Shown here piece after piece: positions 1 to 8,384 of a stretch of 64,000 nt of DNA; the stretch's first letter is position 1; each line of letters begins with the position of its first letter. Origin of the DNA: Salinimonas profundi (GTDB lineage: Bacteria > Pseudomonadota > Gammaproteobacteria > Enterobacterales > Alteromonadaceae). Under the pieces are notes generated by a model. It was not told where the DNA came from and searched no databases. It saw only the letters and a list, made by a program, of their open reading frames with translations. The DNA lies in the NCBI RefSeq assembly GCF_014750655.1, contig NZ_JABBXD010000002.1, forward strand, positions 545,636 to 609,635, given 5' to 3'. The translations under genes and the position numbers were made by a program.

Positions 1-1
1 T

Positions 2-622
2 AATATTCTTAACGACCCTGCGGTACTTGAGGCGCAGCCTTCACGTAAGGAAAAAGCCAAAATTCATCAGTGGTATCACCTGGCCGATGACCTTGCGCAT
101 AAACAGGCGCTGTTGTCACACATTCTGAAAAACGATATCAGCAATGCCATCGTATTTGTTAAGACTCGCGATCGGTTGCAGGCCTTAAAAGACTTTCTCG
201 CAGCAGAAGGTCTCATGGTCTGCTGGCTGCAGGGTGAAATGCCGCAGGATAAGCGAAATGCGGCACTGGCGCGGTTTAAAAGCGGTGAGGTTCCCGTGTT
301 ACTGGCGACTGACGTGGCAGCACGCGGTATTGATGTGCCGAATGTATCTCATGTCATTAATTATGACATGCCGCGTAAGGCTGACATCTATGTGCACCGT
401 ATTGGCCGCACCGGACGTGCAGGCGCGAAAGGTACTGCGATTTCTCTGGTTGAAGCCCATGATATTGAGATGGTCGCGCGCGTAGGCAGGTTTACCGATG
501 AGCCAATGAAGCCCAGGGTCATTGATAGTCTTCGCCCGAAACACAAAACCCCTAAAGCGCCTGTGAAGAAAAAGAAGGCGAAAAAATCGGCAGTAAAGAA
601 AAAAACCAAAGGCAAAAAGTAA
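2..622 (+). CDS. srmB: DEAD-box RNA helicase SrmB, C-terminal part
   Basis: Only the 3' end of the gene is here; the frame is open from base 2 and the N-terminal helicase domain lies outside the window. SrmB is an ATP-dependent RNA helicase acting in early 50S ribosome assembly. The visible part is the second RecA-like domain: the KIHQWYHLADDL segment typical of SrmB, then motif IV (AIVFVKTRDR), motif V (LLATDVAARGID) and motif VI (YVHRIGRTGRAG), followed by ISLVEAHD. The tail is very lysine-rich (repeats of KKK/KKKAKK), a common RNA-binding extension. Assignment to SrmB rather than RhlE or RhlB rests on the linker and post-motif VI segments resembling E. coli SrmB. Confidence 0.9.
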   Translation, partial: NILNDPAVLEAQPSRKEKAKIHQWYHLADDLAHKQALLSHILKNDISNAIVFVKTRDRLQALKDFLAAEGLMVCWLQGEMPQDKRNAALARFKSGEVPVLLATDVAARGIDVPNVSHVINYDMPRKADIYVHRIGRTGRAGAKGTAISLVEAHDIEMVARVGRFTDEPMKPRVIDSLRPKHKTPKAPVKKKKAKKSAVKKKTKGKK

Positions 623-635
623 CAGCGAGAATCCT

Positions 636-1238
636 ATGTCCTTTCCCGACAAAATAGTCTTAGCATCAGGCAACAGCGGTAAGGTAAAAGAGTTTGCCAA
701 ACTGTTTGCTGAGTACGAAGTACAGGTGGTTCCCCAAAAAGAGTTAGGCGTTGGTGATGTGCCTGAAACCGGCACCACGTTTGTTGAAAATGCGATCATT
801 AAAGCGCGACATGCTTCTCGTGAAACCGGCTTGCCTGCTATTGCGGATGATTCCGGACTGGTCGTCAATGCCTTAGGCGGTGCCCCGGGTATCTATTCTG
901 CGCGTTTTGCAGGCGAGAACGCCACCGATGCACAGAATGTTGAACTGCTGCTCTCCCGCATGCACAACGAGGCCGATCGCAGAGCGCATTTCATGTGCAC
1001 GCTGGTCTTTATGCGTCACGCAGACGATCCTGTCCCGTTGATTAGCCAGGGCCACTGGCATGGCCTCATCACACAACAGGTTTGTGGCCACGGCGGGTTC
1101 GGGTATGACCCGGTATTTCACGTACCCTCTCAGGAATGTACCGCTGCCGAACTAGACAGTAAAACCAAAAACAGTATCAGTCATCGCGGTCAGGCTATGG
1201 CTTTTCTGATCCAACAAATGAGGCAAACCTTTGCGTAA
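636..1238 (+). CDS. rdgB: XTP/dITP diphosphatase (RdgB/HAM1 family)
   Basis: House-cleaning nucleotide pyrophosphatase that hydrolyses non-canonical dITP, XTP and ITP to monophosphates and keeps deaminated purines out of DNA. The 200-residue product is normal length for the family. The substrate loop SGNSGK lies at about residues 11-16, the metal-binding DDSGL at 71-75, and the GGFGYDPVF motif and a late SHRGQA segment are present. It starts 13 bases after the srmB stop and overlaps the next gene (hemW) by 8 bases, so rdgB and hemW are translationally coupled as in many gammaproteobacteria. Confidence 0.95.
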   Translation: MSFPDKIVLASGNSGKVKEFAKLFAEYEVQVVPQKELGVGDVPETGTTFVENAIIKARHASRETGLPAIADDSGLVVNALGGAPGIYSARFAGENATDAQNVELLLSRMHNEADRRAHFMCTLVFMRHADDPVPLISQGHWHGLITQQVCGHGGFGYDPVFHVPSQECTAAELDSKTKNSISHRGQAMAFLIQQMRQTFA

Positions 1239-2370
1239 TCCGCCCCTGGGCCTATACATCCATATTCCCTGGTGTGTACAGAAATGTCCTTACTGTGACT
1301 TTAATTCTCACGGTTTGAAGAACACGCTGCCAGAAGCAGAGTATATTGCGCATCTGCTGGATGATTTAGCGGTGGACGCACAGCGTATAGGCACCCGTGA
1401 AGTCACCAGTATCTTTATTGGAGGTGGCACGCCGAGTCTGTTTAGTGAGGCGGCCATCGCCAGGCTACTGGATGGCGTCAAACAACGGGTAAATCTGTCG
1501 CCTGACGCTGAAATTACACTGGAAGCAAACCCCGGTACACTTGAGGCTGACCGCTTCAGTGGCTATGTCCAGGCCGGCGTAAATCGCATTTCTATCGGCA
1601 TTCAGAGTCTTCAGGCGCAGCACTTATCTGCACTGGGGCGTATCCACGACAGTGAGCAGGCGATGTCTGCCATTTGTCAGGCGCACGATGCCGGTCTCAA
1701 CAGCTTTAATGTCGACCTGATGCACGGTTTGCCCGATCAGTCGCTGGATAATGCCTTAAGCGACCTGACGCAGGCTATCGCGCAAAATCCGGCTCACTTA
1801 TCCTGGTATCAGCTTACCATAGAGCCCAATACGCCGTTTTACTCAAAACCGCCCGTGCTTCCTGATGATGATATTCTGTGGGATATTCAGACCCATGGTC
1901 ATGCGCTGCTTAAAGATGCCGGATATCATCAATATGAGATTTCCGGCTATTGTCAGCCCGGCTTTGAATGTCAGCATAATTTGAATTACTGGCGCTTTGG
2001 TGATTACCTGGGCATTGGTTGCGGTGCACATGGCAAAATTACCGATACCGCAGCCAATATCATATATCGCACGGTTAAAGTTAAGCATCCCAGAGGCTAT
2101 ATGGAAATGGCTCGCCCCTACCTTGACCAGGAAACAACAGTAAAAAGCGAAGATGTAGCGTTTGAATTTTTCATGAATCGTTTTCGCCTGGTGGAGCCAT
2201 GCCCGAAACAGGCATTCACTGACTTTACCGGCACAGCATTAACGACGGTACAACAAGCCAGTCTGGCGCAAGCGCGGGATCAAAAGCTGCTCACTGCAGA
2301 TGATGATTACTGGCAGGTCACAGACAAAGGCAGGCGCTATCTTAACAGTCTGCTTTCTGCGTTTGTTTAA
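1231..2370 (+). CDS. hemW: Heme chaperone HemW (radical SAM family)
   Basis: HemW is a radical-SAM, coproporphyrinogen-oxidase-like protein that acts as a heme chaperone rather than as the dehydrogenase HemN. The CxxxCxxC cluster motif (C15, C19, C22) sits in PWCVQKCPYCDFNSHG, followed by the SAM-binding GGGTPS motif near residue 65. The cysteine that follows the cluster motif in HemN (CxxxCxxCxC) is replaced by Phe, as in HemW. The best start is TTG at 1231, inside the end of rdgB, with an AGG ribosome-binding site at 1221-1223. The gene converges on the next one, whose stop it overlaps by 4 bases. Confidence 0.93.
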   Translation: MRNPPLGLYIHIPWCVQKCPYCDFNSHGLKNTLPEAEYIAHLLDDLAVDAQRIGTREVTSIFIGGGTPSLFSEAAIARLLDGVKQRVNLSPDAEITLEANPGTLEADRFSGYVQAGVNRISIGIQSLQAQHLSALGRIHDSEQAMSAICQAHDAGLNSFNVDLMHGLPDQSLDNALSDLTQAIAQNPAHLSWYQLTIEPNTPFYSKPPVLPDDDILWDIQTHGHALLKDAGYHQYEISGYCQPGFECQHNLNYWRFGDYLGIGCGAHGKITDTAANIIYRTVKVKHPRGYMEMARPYLDQETTVKSEDVAFEFFMNRFRLVEPCPKQAFTDFTGTALTTVQQASLAQARDQKLLTADDDYWQVTDKGRRYLNSLLSAFV

Positions 2371-3185
2371 TCGTCAATATGCCGGTGAGGATGCTCATTG
2401 GTAATAATGTCAAAGCTTGCCATCTCGGGAACATCACGACGTAATTGCTCTTCCAGCGTATTGAGCGCTTTGAGCTTATTACAGAACCAGTGCGCTTTAT
2501 TGCGCAGTGTGAGCGCCTTAGGCGCCATCTCCCTGCCTAATTGCAGCTCAACAGCTTCAAGTTGACGGGATAAGCGTGCGACACGCTCACTGTCGATATC
2601 CGTGTTGTTGGAATTTATGCCACTGATTGCTGATAAAATGCCGCCAACCGAGGTTGAAATGCCGCCCTCAAGCTGCGCTTCAATTTCTGTATCAACAAAT
2701 TCGTCCACACTCTCCAGCGATCCTGGCCCGATAAAATAGTGATCACTGGCATGGCGGAACTTTTCTTTGACTCTTTCTTTCACCCGAAGCATCGCAGACT
2801 GCAGACGCTCGTAGCTATCGTGATCAGTACCTACCAGCCCCTGATACACATGGTCGATGGTATCTACCGCAAGGTCCACCCCTTCGGTAGCCAGCACGAT
2901 CATTTGCGGTACTACATAATGCAGTCCCTCGGCATACTCCTTAAGCCAGTTTGTATGCTCTTCATCGAGGACGACCCAGCGCCCGCCCACAAATAACTGC
3001 TCCCGATCGTTGATTTGCAGAATAGTGCGGGACTTCTCCATCACCCTTATCTGCTCATCGTTTACCACAAGGCCATACGCAAAATCGATATCACACGTGA
3101 ATTCATCTGCGACTGCCTGTGAGCAGCACAGAAAAAAGAGTATACCCGCGTAAACGGTGTTGGAGAGTCTCTGCATTTTCATCAT
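2367..3185 (-). CDS. yggN: YggN-like periplasmic protein (DUF2884)
   Basis: A 272-residue protein with an N-terminal signal peptide (hydrophobic core ending near AVADEFTCDID). The rest is mostly helical and contains the features of the DUF2884/YggN family: an early short beta-rich part, then long amphipathic helices and a late single Cys (HWFCNKL). Its function is unknown. In E. coli yggN also lies close to rdgB-hemW, so the position supports the family call. It is convergent with hemW. The doubled Met start (MMKM) leaves the exact start open by one to three residues. Confidence 0.75.
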   Translation of the reverse strand: MMKMQRLSNTVYAGILFFLCCSQAVADEFTCDIDFAYGLVVNDEQIRVMEKSRTILQINDREQLFVGGRWVVLDEEHTNWLKEYAEGLHYVVPQMIVLATEGVDLAVDTIDHVYQGLVGTDHDSYERLQSAMLRVKERVKEKFRHASDHYFIGPGSLESVDEFVDTEIEAQLEGGISTSVGGILSAISGINSNNTDIDSERVARLSRQLEAVELQLGREMAPKALTLRNKAHWFCNKLKALNTLEEQLRRDVPEMASFDIITNEHPHRHIDD

Positions 3186-3210
3186 TATTATTCTGGACGG
3201 CAGAACTATA

Positions 3211-3239
3211 AATAAAAAGGCGGGTTGAGTCCAACCTGC
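3211..3239 (-). terminator. Intrinsic terminator of the DUF1566 gene pair
   Basis: On the minus strand an 8-bp stem with one mismatch (GCAGGTTG / CAACCCGC, loop GACT) is followed by CTTTTTATTT. It lies about 50 bases after the stop of the gene ending at 3289. Confidence 0.6.
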
Positions 3240-3288
3240 ATAATTTCAGGTTGAACGCAATCTGGTAACGTAAAGGGGTGTTATCTGA

Positions 3289-3798
3289 CTATGAACCGGT
3301 GTAAGTGCGCACCAGGCGAACATACACAAAACGGTCTTTTCGTTTTACTGAGTGGCTGGAGTTAAAGAACGCGACCACCCAGGCTCCATCCGGATTACTG
3401 ACAGAAGGCGTCGATGTCCAGAAGTCATCTTGCGGGGTCGCCGGAAAAACCGTTTCGTTAATCGCCGGGCGTACACACTGGCGCTCGGTGACCGATGCCA
3501 GCTCTTTGATATTTGGCACCCGCCAGCCCTGCTGATCCTGATCGTCCTGCTGCTGGGCAGATTGCAATGCTTCCTGCCAAGACATAGGCTGAGCATCGCC
3601 GCTACAGGTAGTACCATCCCATGTCTGGCCCTGTGCACAGCGTTTCCAGACCAGGTTTGTCTGCGTATCCCACACCTCATCCTGAGCCACTTCGATAAAA
3701 TCGTCGGTGGGGGTGCTTTCAGACACCTGTGATAAGCAAATTTGTGCCAGCGCGGCGGGGCTGATTATTATTGCAGCAAGTAATGCGATGGCTTTCAT
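3289..3798 (-). CDS. Secreted DUF1566 (Lcl C-terminal-like) protein
   Basis: A 169-residue protein with a signal peptide (MKAIALLAAIIISPAALAQ). The mature part is a single DUF1566/Lcl_C domain. The family shows a WRLP-type strand, here GWRVPNIKEL; a tryptophan-rich WTSTPS strand; and a C-terminal strand VYVRLVR. Such domains resemble the C-type-lectin/formylglycine fold found in surface proteins and probably bind other macromolecules, but the ligand is unknown. The start codon overlaps the stop of the upstream lipoprotein gene (TAATG), which carries the same domain, so the two are coupled. Confidence 0.8.
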   Translation of the reverse strand: MKAIALLAAIIISPAALAQICLSQVSESTPTDDFIEVAQDEVWDTQTNLVWKRCAQGQTWDGTTCSGDAQPMSWQEALQSAQQQDDQDQQGWRVPNIKELASVTERQCVRPAINETVFPATPQDDFWTSTPSVSNPDGAWVVAFFNSSHSVKRKDRFVYVRLVRTYTGS

Positions 3799-5531
3799 TA
3801 GTTTCTCCCCGCTCTGACCAGACGAACACGAATAGCACGATCCTTTTTAAGAAAATTATCCACACCGGATGCAAAGTCTATGGCGACGGCGTTTTGAGCC
3901 GCATCGTTGGTCACGCCATCAGCACCCGGGCGTGATGTCCAGTACCATAGCGGCGCTTCAGTCATACTCCCGGTGTTGGGGAAATAAACCTCATCAACCA
4001 TCTGCGTATTATCTTTACCAAAGTGCAGCAAACTCATCAGCTCCTGATGGGTAGGCAGGCGCCAGTCATAAAAACCACACAGACCTTCGCGGTTTACCTC
4101 ACCAATCAGTGCATTCGTATTGCAGTTTGTAATCGAACAACTGGCTGCAGCCGGATTCAGTGCACCATTTACGCCGCCGTTATTTTCTTCCTGATACCAG
4201 CCATAGGTATGCTGGGCGTCATGCAGCCCGCCCTGTGTACTTTTAACCTCCCAGACTAAACCGGTGGTGTTATCTCTGACGCACGACCAGTCAGAGGCAT
4301 TATCATCCTGCTCGTCGCCGTTATCGTTGACCTTGGTAAAATCAAATCCTGCATCGCCCGCGCCGGCCTTTTCCAGCAGGCCCTCACGCGCCACCACATC
4401 AGCCCCGCGCTGGCCATCCTGACCGGCGAACGCATTTTGCTGGGTCTGTACAACCACGTCAGTAGTCGCCTGCGCTGTGACGCCGGTATCATTCAGACGC
4501 GCAACAGGCATCGGACGCACTTTCACGTTGATGGTATCACTGGACAGATTACCGTTGGCATCAGTGACATTCAGAACAAAGGTAACACTGGTTTCACTGT
4601 CAACATCCGGTGCCACCGCGAAAGTGGATAACGCATCAGGCTCTTCAACGGTTATTCCCGCCAGTCCTGAGGACTCCCAGGTAATGCTGAACGGAAACGC
4701 ATCGGGTACCGTTGAGTCTGCGGCCCCCTCAAGGACAATAGGCTCACCACTGAAAATGGCCTGATTATAGCCCGCGCTGACAGTCGGGGCGGTATCTGAG
4801 TCAGCTTTGACCACAAGTTGCAGTGATTCTGTATGGGTTGCGCCCTCGTAATCGGTGACCGTAAGACTAAAGCCTAACGTCTGTTCTGAAGATGCGATGG
4901 GCGTGGTAATGGTCAGTTGAGGTTTATTCATTGCCAGACCGCCTGTTACATCCACCCCTTCTGTCTGTGCCCACTGCCACTCACTGATGGGATCCTGCGG
5001 GTCCTGCGCATCAGCATCGGTACTGTTGGCACCATTCAGAGTAAGCGATACCCCTGCCCCATAACGGTCATTATCATCGGCGGCCGGTCTCACATCAATC
5101 ACGGCAAGTGGCTCGCTGTTTTCAGGCAACCCGGTAATGACCAACGTATCTGAACCCGTCCCACCGTTTTCTGCCGTCACCTTTACGGTAAGCGTATAGG
5201 TTGCCTGTTCTTTGAGTACGGGCAGCGTGACTGTCGCTTCGCCTGAGCTCTCATCTTCCTGAATAATTTCCAGAGACGGGCTGGCTGACCACTGGTAGGT
5301 GAGTGCCTGTTCAGCATCCTGCGTCTGTGCACTCACGGTAATCGTGCTTTGCTCCGGTGCCTGTACGTCGGCCCCGGCATTAACCAGAATCTGCGTCTGA
5401 GCGGCTGAGGTATCACTGCTATCAGAGCCGCCCCCGCCCCCACAGGCACTTGTCAAAAAACTGAGTGCCACTACGCCGAAAAGACGCCGGTACGCTTTTA
5501 TACCTGGGCTTTGCTTAACACACCACTTCAT
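3798..5531 (-). CDS. Lipoprotein with Ig/PKD-like repeats and a C-terminal DUF1566 domain
   Basis: A 577-residue surface-type protein. A lipobox (FLTSAC, Cys30) follows a signal peptide and leads into a Gly/Ser linker (GGGGGSDSSD), typical of outer-membrane lipoproteins in this group. Residues about 45-350 hold three PKD/cadherin-like beta-sandwich repeats, each with a strand such as QALTYQWSA, SEWQWAQT or FSITWESS and an end such as YTLTVKVTAENG. The last 170 residues form a DUF1566 domain (DWRLPTHQEL, WYWTSR, IRVRLVR) matching the protein encoded just downstream. An adhesive or cell-envelope role is inferred. No catalytic motif was seen. Confidence 0.8.
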   Translation of the reverse strand: MKWCVKQSPGIKAYRRLFGVVALSFLTSACGGGGGSDSSDTSAAQTQILVNAGADVQAPEQSTITVSAQTQDAEQALTYQWSASPSLEIIQEDESSGEATVTLPVLKEQATYTLTVKVTAENGGTGSDTLVITGLPENSEPLAVIDVRPAADDNDRYGAGVSLTLNGANSTDADAQDPQDPISEWQWAQTEGVDVTGGLAMNKPQLTITTPIASSEQTLGFSLTVTDYEGATHTESLQLVVKADSDTAPTVSAGYNQAIFSGEPIVLEGAADSTVPDAFPFSITWESSGLAGITVEEPDALSTFAVAPDVDSETSVTFVLNVTDANGNLSSDTINVKVRPMPVARLNDTGVTAQATTDVVVQTQQNAFAGQDGQRGADVVAREGLLEKAGAGDAGFDFTKVNDNGDEQDDNASDWSCVRDNTTGLVWEVKSTQGGLHDAQHTYGWYQEENNGGVNGALNPAAASCSITNCNTNALIGEVNREGLCGFYDWRLPTHQELMSLLHFGKDNTQMVDEVYFPNTGSMTEAPLWYWTSRPGADGVTNDAAQNAVAIDFASGVDNFLKKDRAIRVRLVRAGRN

Positions 5532-5560
5532 AACATCTGTATTCCCGGATAAGCGAGGTA

Positions 5561-6052
5561 TCAGAACATATCCTGCTGTCGTTCCAGCGCTTCACTCTGC
5601 GCCACCTGAATGGCCTCAAGCTGCTTTTTACCAGCGGCAATGTCGGTCACATCGTAAATCATCATGCTGATATTTTCGACGCGGCCGTTGGCCGAAACTA
5701 ATGGTGACAGCGTGATGTTCTGATACATGTACTGTTCATTACCTGTAATCGGCCGGTAGTTGGGAAACTTAAATAAATATGGGCGCTGTTCCCAGGTCAT
5801 AAACGCGCGGGTTTTAAGCTCAAAGACCGGTCGCGCCTTCTGGGCAAACCACGATTCGGTGATATCCGGAAACAGGGCAAACAGCGTTTTTTCGCGTACT
5901 TCACTGGGTAGCAGGCCACTGTGACTTTCCATGAAGCCGTTCCACACTTTCACTTTGAATTCACGATCTAACACCACAATACCTACATCCACGGTTTGCA
6001 GGATATCCATCATCCAGTGAAAGGCCTGTAATTCTTCTAACGATTCAGACAT
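5561..6052 (-). CDS. PAS-domain sensory protein
   Basis: A 163-residue protein made almost entirely of one PAS domain (VDVGIVVLDREFKVKVWN ... EKTLFALFP ... NISMMIYDVTDI) with a C-terminal helix. There is no histidine kinase, GGDEF or methyl-accepting domain and no membrane segment, so it should act by protein contact. Its start overlaps the stop of the response-regulator gene (TAATG), which makes the two proteins likely partners in one signalling unit. The cofactor, if any, cannot be told from the sequence. Confidence 0.8.
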   Translation of the reverse strand: MSESLEELQAFHWMMDILQTVDVGIVVLDREFKVKVWNGFMESHSGLLPSEVREKTLFALFPDITESWFAQKARPVFELKTRAFMTWEQRPYLFKFPNYRPITGNEQYMYQNITLSPLVSANGRVENISMMIYDVTDIAAGKKQLEAIQVAQSEALERQQDMF

Positions 6053-7047
6053 TACATATCCTCCAGCAGATGGGCGAGTTTGGCATTCATCGTATCCATT
6101 GAGTCTTCGGTGAACAGCAAAATAAGATCGCAGCGCACGTTGTAGCCTTCAAGACCATAGCTGAGCTCAATAGCCAGCGTTCTGCGCCACTTCAGGCTGT
6201 TGGCAGTGATAATGTCGGTGATAGCACGATGCTGGCCCAGAACAACAGGGTGACCCTGACTAAAATTGATATCCAGTTGCTCTGCCAGTCCGGTCAGGCA
6301 CGTACCTATCAATATACTGGCCGCATCCATCAGCAGCTCAAGCTGGATTCTATCGTCCACCTCCCCCTGCACATTTAAAATGCGAGCAACATCCTCAAAA
6401 CTTGAATCGCTCAGGATGCACAATGCCTCCCCCCGTACGCCCGGCCCTAAAAACCCCTGACAGACTGCACTGACCTCTTCATGACTATCAATGTCAGAAA
6501 GCATCATATGAAGCTCGGAGACTTCGATGAGGTTTACGTTGGGAATAGGCAAATGTACGAAAACATTCATGATACGCGCGAGATGATCTCCGGCCCGACC
6601 CATTGCAATATTGGTGATCTCCTGATAGCAGTCGCGGATTGCCGGGTCAAGCGAGGCACTTTGAGGGTGGGTTTCGCCATCTTCAGTCAGAATACGATTC
6701 GCGATAAGCGTTTTTTTCAGGATGTCCGGATTGACCGGCTTTTGAATAAAATCTGTGGCGCCCATCGCCGTGACCCGCTCATGCGCTTCCGGCTGTATGT
6801 CACCAGAAACAACAATGGTGGTAACAGAAAGTTGCTCCTCGCGAATGGCGGTTAATGTCTCATAGCCATCTACAATGGGCATATTCAGGTCAAGCAGTAA
6901 CAAGTGACCTTTGCCCTGTCGAATCAGTGCGAGGGCTTCCCCCCCATGTTTGGCAAAATGAACGGAAACCTGCCAGTCCTGGGGCAAGCTTTTTGCCACC
7001 TGCTTTCGCGCAACCAGAGAGTCGTCACACACTACTACTGAAAACAT
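6052..7047 (-). CDS. Response regulator with CheC/CheX-type phosphatase domain
   Basis: A receiver domain (residues about 1-125: acidic pair in VVVCDDS, phosphoacceptor Asp in LLLDLNMP, VVSGD, and the Lys of FIQKPVNP) is fused to a CheC/CheX-like domain. The first half of the latter carries the full CheC phosphatase signature D-x3-E-x2-N-x22-P (DCYQEITN, then Pro 23 residues on); the second half (DAASILIG) lacks the Glu. Proteins of this family dephosphorylate phospho-aspartate in receivers. The ATG at 7047 is chosen over an upstream in-frame start at 7110 because it begins the receiver directly and follows GGAAGGGA. It is coupled to the PAS gene. Confidence 0.82.
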   Translation of the reverse strand: MFSVVVCDDSLVARKQVAKSLPQDWQVSVHFAKHGGEALALIRQGKGHLLLLDLNMPIVDGYETLTAIREEQLSVTTIVVSGDIQPEAHERVTAMGATDFIQKPVNPDILKKTLIANRILTEDGETHPQSASLDPAIRDCYQEITNIAMGRAGDHLARIMNVFVHLPIPNVNLIEVSELHMMLSDIDSHEEVSAVCQGFLGPGVRGEALCILSDSSFEDVARILNVQGEVDDRIQLELLMDAASILIGTCLTGLAEQLDINFSQGHPVVLGQHRAITDIITANSLKWRRTLAIELSYGLEGYNVRCDLILLFTEDSMDTMNAKLAHLLEDM

Positions 7048-7190
7048 CTGCGCTTTATCCCTTCCGATATCCTGACCTGCACAGATACGGCGAACGCATT
7101 TTCTCTGCATAGGTCTGCTAAAAAACCAAGAGTCTTAAACCTTAGCTCTTATCGGCAGGTTGTCTATAGGACATAAGGTTAAATTGCTAA

Positions 7191-7925
7191 TTAACTAAAA
7201 ACCAGTGGCAAAACAATGGCCGTCATAATCCCGTTCAGACACAACCCCAGACTGGCCATTGCCGCGACGTCTTCACCCATACTCAATGCTTTGGCGGTTC
7301 CCACAGCGTGTGCCACAGATCCTAACGCAATACCCTGGGCCTGGCGATCGGCAACCTGAAACAGACGAAAGCTCAGTGGCGCGGCAATCGCACCGGCAAT
7401 ACCTGTGATAATCACAAACACTGCAGCCAACTCAGGGACCCCCCCGATGACTCGGCTGGTCTCCATGGCAAGGGGTGTGGTGATCGATTTGGCCAGCATG
7501 GTCATTTGAAGGGCCAATGGCGCATCGACCACAAACAAGCATAACCAGGCGAGCACCGGCGCAATAATGCCGCCAACCGCGATCGCCAGCACCAGCTGCC
7601 AGCCCAGTTCACGGACCTTCTGCCATTGCGCGTACATGGGCAGCGCCAGCGCCACCGTGGCAGGGCCAAGTAACCAGTGCAGCAAGCCAGCATGTTGCTG
7701 GTAATCATCAATTGCCGTGCCCGTGACCACCGCTAACAGCATGACGCCTACTGCGGTAATCACCAGCGGATGCAGCAGCGGATTATTCCCAGCCAGCCGG
7801 TTTATTTTTATGGCTAACGCATAAATCGTCAGGGTGACAGATAACCACACAACACCCGGCAATGTGGCGGAATCCTTAAGCACCATCCACAAGCCGTTTA
7901 TTTCCTGAGTCAGAATATCAATCAT
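7191..7925 (-). CDS. lrgB: LrgB/CidB family membrane protein
   Basis: A 244-residue polytopic membrane protein of the LrgB/CidB/YohK family, associated with holin-like control of murein hydrolase activity and with pyruvate or glycolate movement in other organisms. The family signature is clear in SITTPLAMETSRVIGGVPELAAVFVI-type sequence and in GSVAHAVGTAKAL near the C-terminus. Its first 8 bases overlap the end of the lrgA gene, as is typical of lrgAB pairs. The ligand cannot be deduced from sequence. Confidence 0.9.
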   Translation of the reverse strand: MIDILTQEINGLWMVLKDSATLPGVVWLSVTLTIYALAIKINRLAGNNPLLHPLVITAVGVMLLAVVTGTAIDDYQQHAGLLHWLLGPATVALALPMYAQWQKVRELGWQLVLAIAVGGIIAPVLAWLCLFVVDAPLALQMTMLAKSITTPLAMETSRVIGGVPELAAVFVIITGIAGAIAAPLSFRLFQVADRQAQGIALGSVAHAVGTAKALSMGEDVAAMASLGLCLNGIMTAIVLPLVFS

Positions 7926-8307
7926 GATGCTGACTTCCTTTGGCTGCTAAAAATATCCGGACCGCCACCCAGGCTGTCGCGCCCAGACTTAGGGCTGTAC
8001 TGATAAAAATGGCAGCAGAGATACTCATCAGGTATGGCTCAATATCCTGCCACATCAGCATGACGGCACATACAGCGGGAACGAAAAGCACGGTCATGTG
8101 AGAAAGTAGCGGCCTGGCACCACTGGCAATGGTCGCCGGCGTGCGTTTTAAAAATAGCAGCATGAACAGCAACAGCAGCAACCCAACCAATGCGCCGGGT
8201 AAGGGCAAGCTGGCCGACTGTACAATCACTTCACCAAGAATGTAGAAGACAAATAGCATCAACAGGCCGAAACATTGCCTGCAGGCATTAACTAAAAAGG
8301 CGGGCAT
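7918..8307 (-). CDS. lrgA: CidA/LrgA family holin-like protein
   Basis: A 129-residue protein with four predicted membrane segments and the CidA/LrgA pattern: a Pro-Gly turn in SLPLPGALVGLLLL and the VPAVCAVM segment. These small proteins oligomerise in the inner membrane and act with LrgB. The gene overlaps lrgB and follows a LytTR regulator gene on the same strand by 77 bases. Confidence 0.88.
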   Translation of the reverse strand: MPAFLVNACRQCFGLLMLFVFYILGEVIVQSASLPLPGALVGLLLLLFMLLFLKRTPATIASGARPLLSHMTVLFVPAVCAVMLMWQDIEPYLMSISAAIFISTALSLGATAWVAVRIFLAAKGSQHHD

Positions 8308-8384
8308 AATGTCCTTGCTAGCGGATAGTGATGCTCACATCCTACTGAAGGTGAAATGCCGGCGCCAGTCCAAGCGAAGGGATT

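Noticed and set aside
299-868. Long minus-strand open frame of 189 codons over srmB and rdgB
   Set aside because: It is antisense to two well-supported genes, has no family features and spans their boundary; it is a shadow of their codon use.
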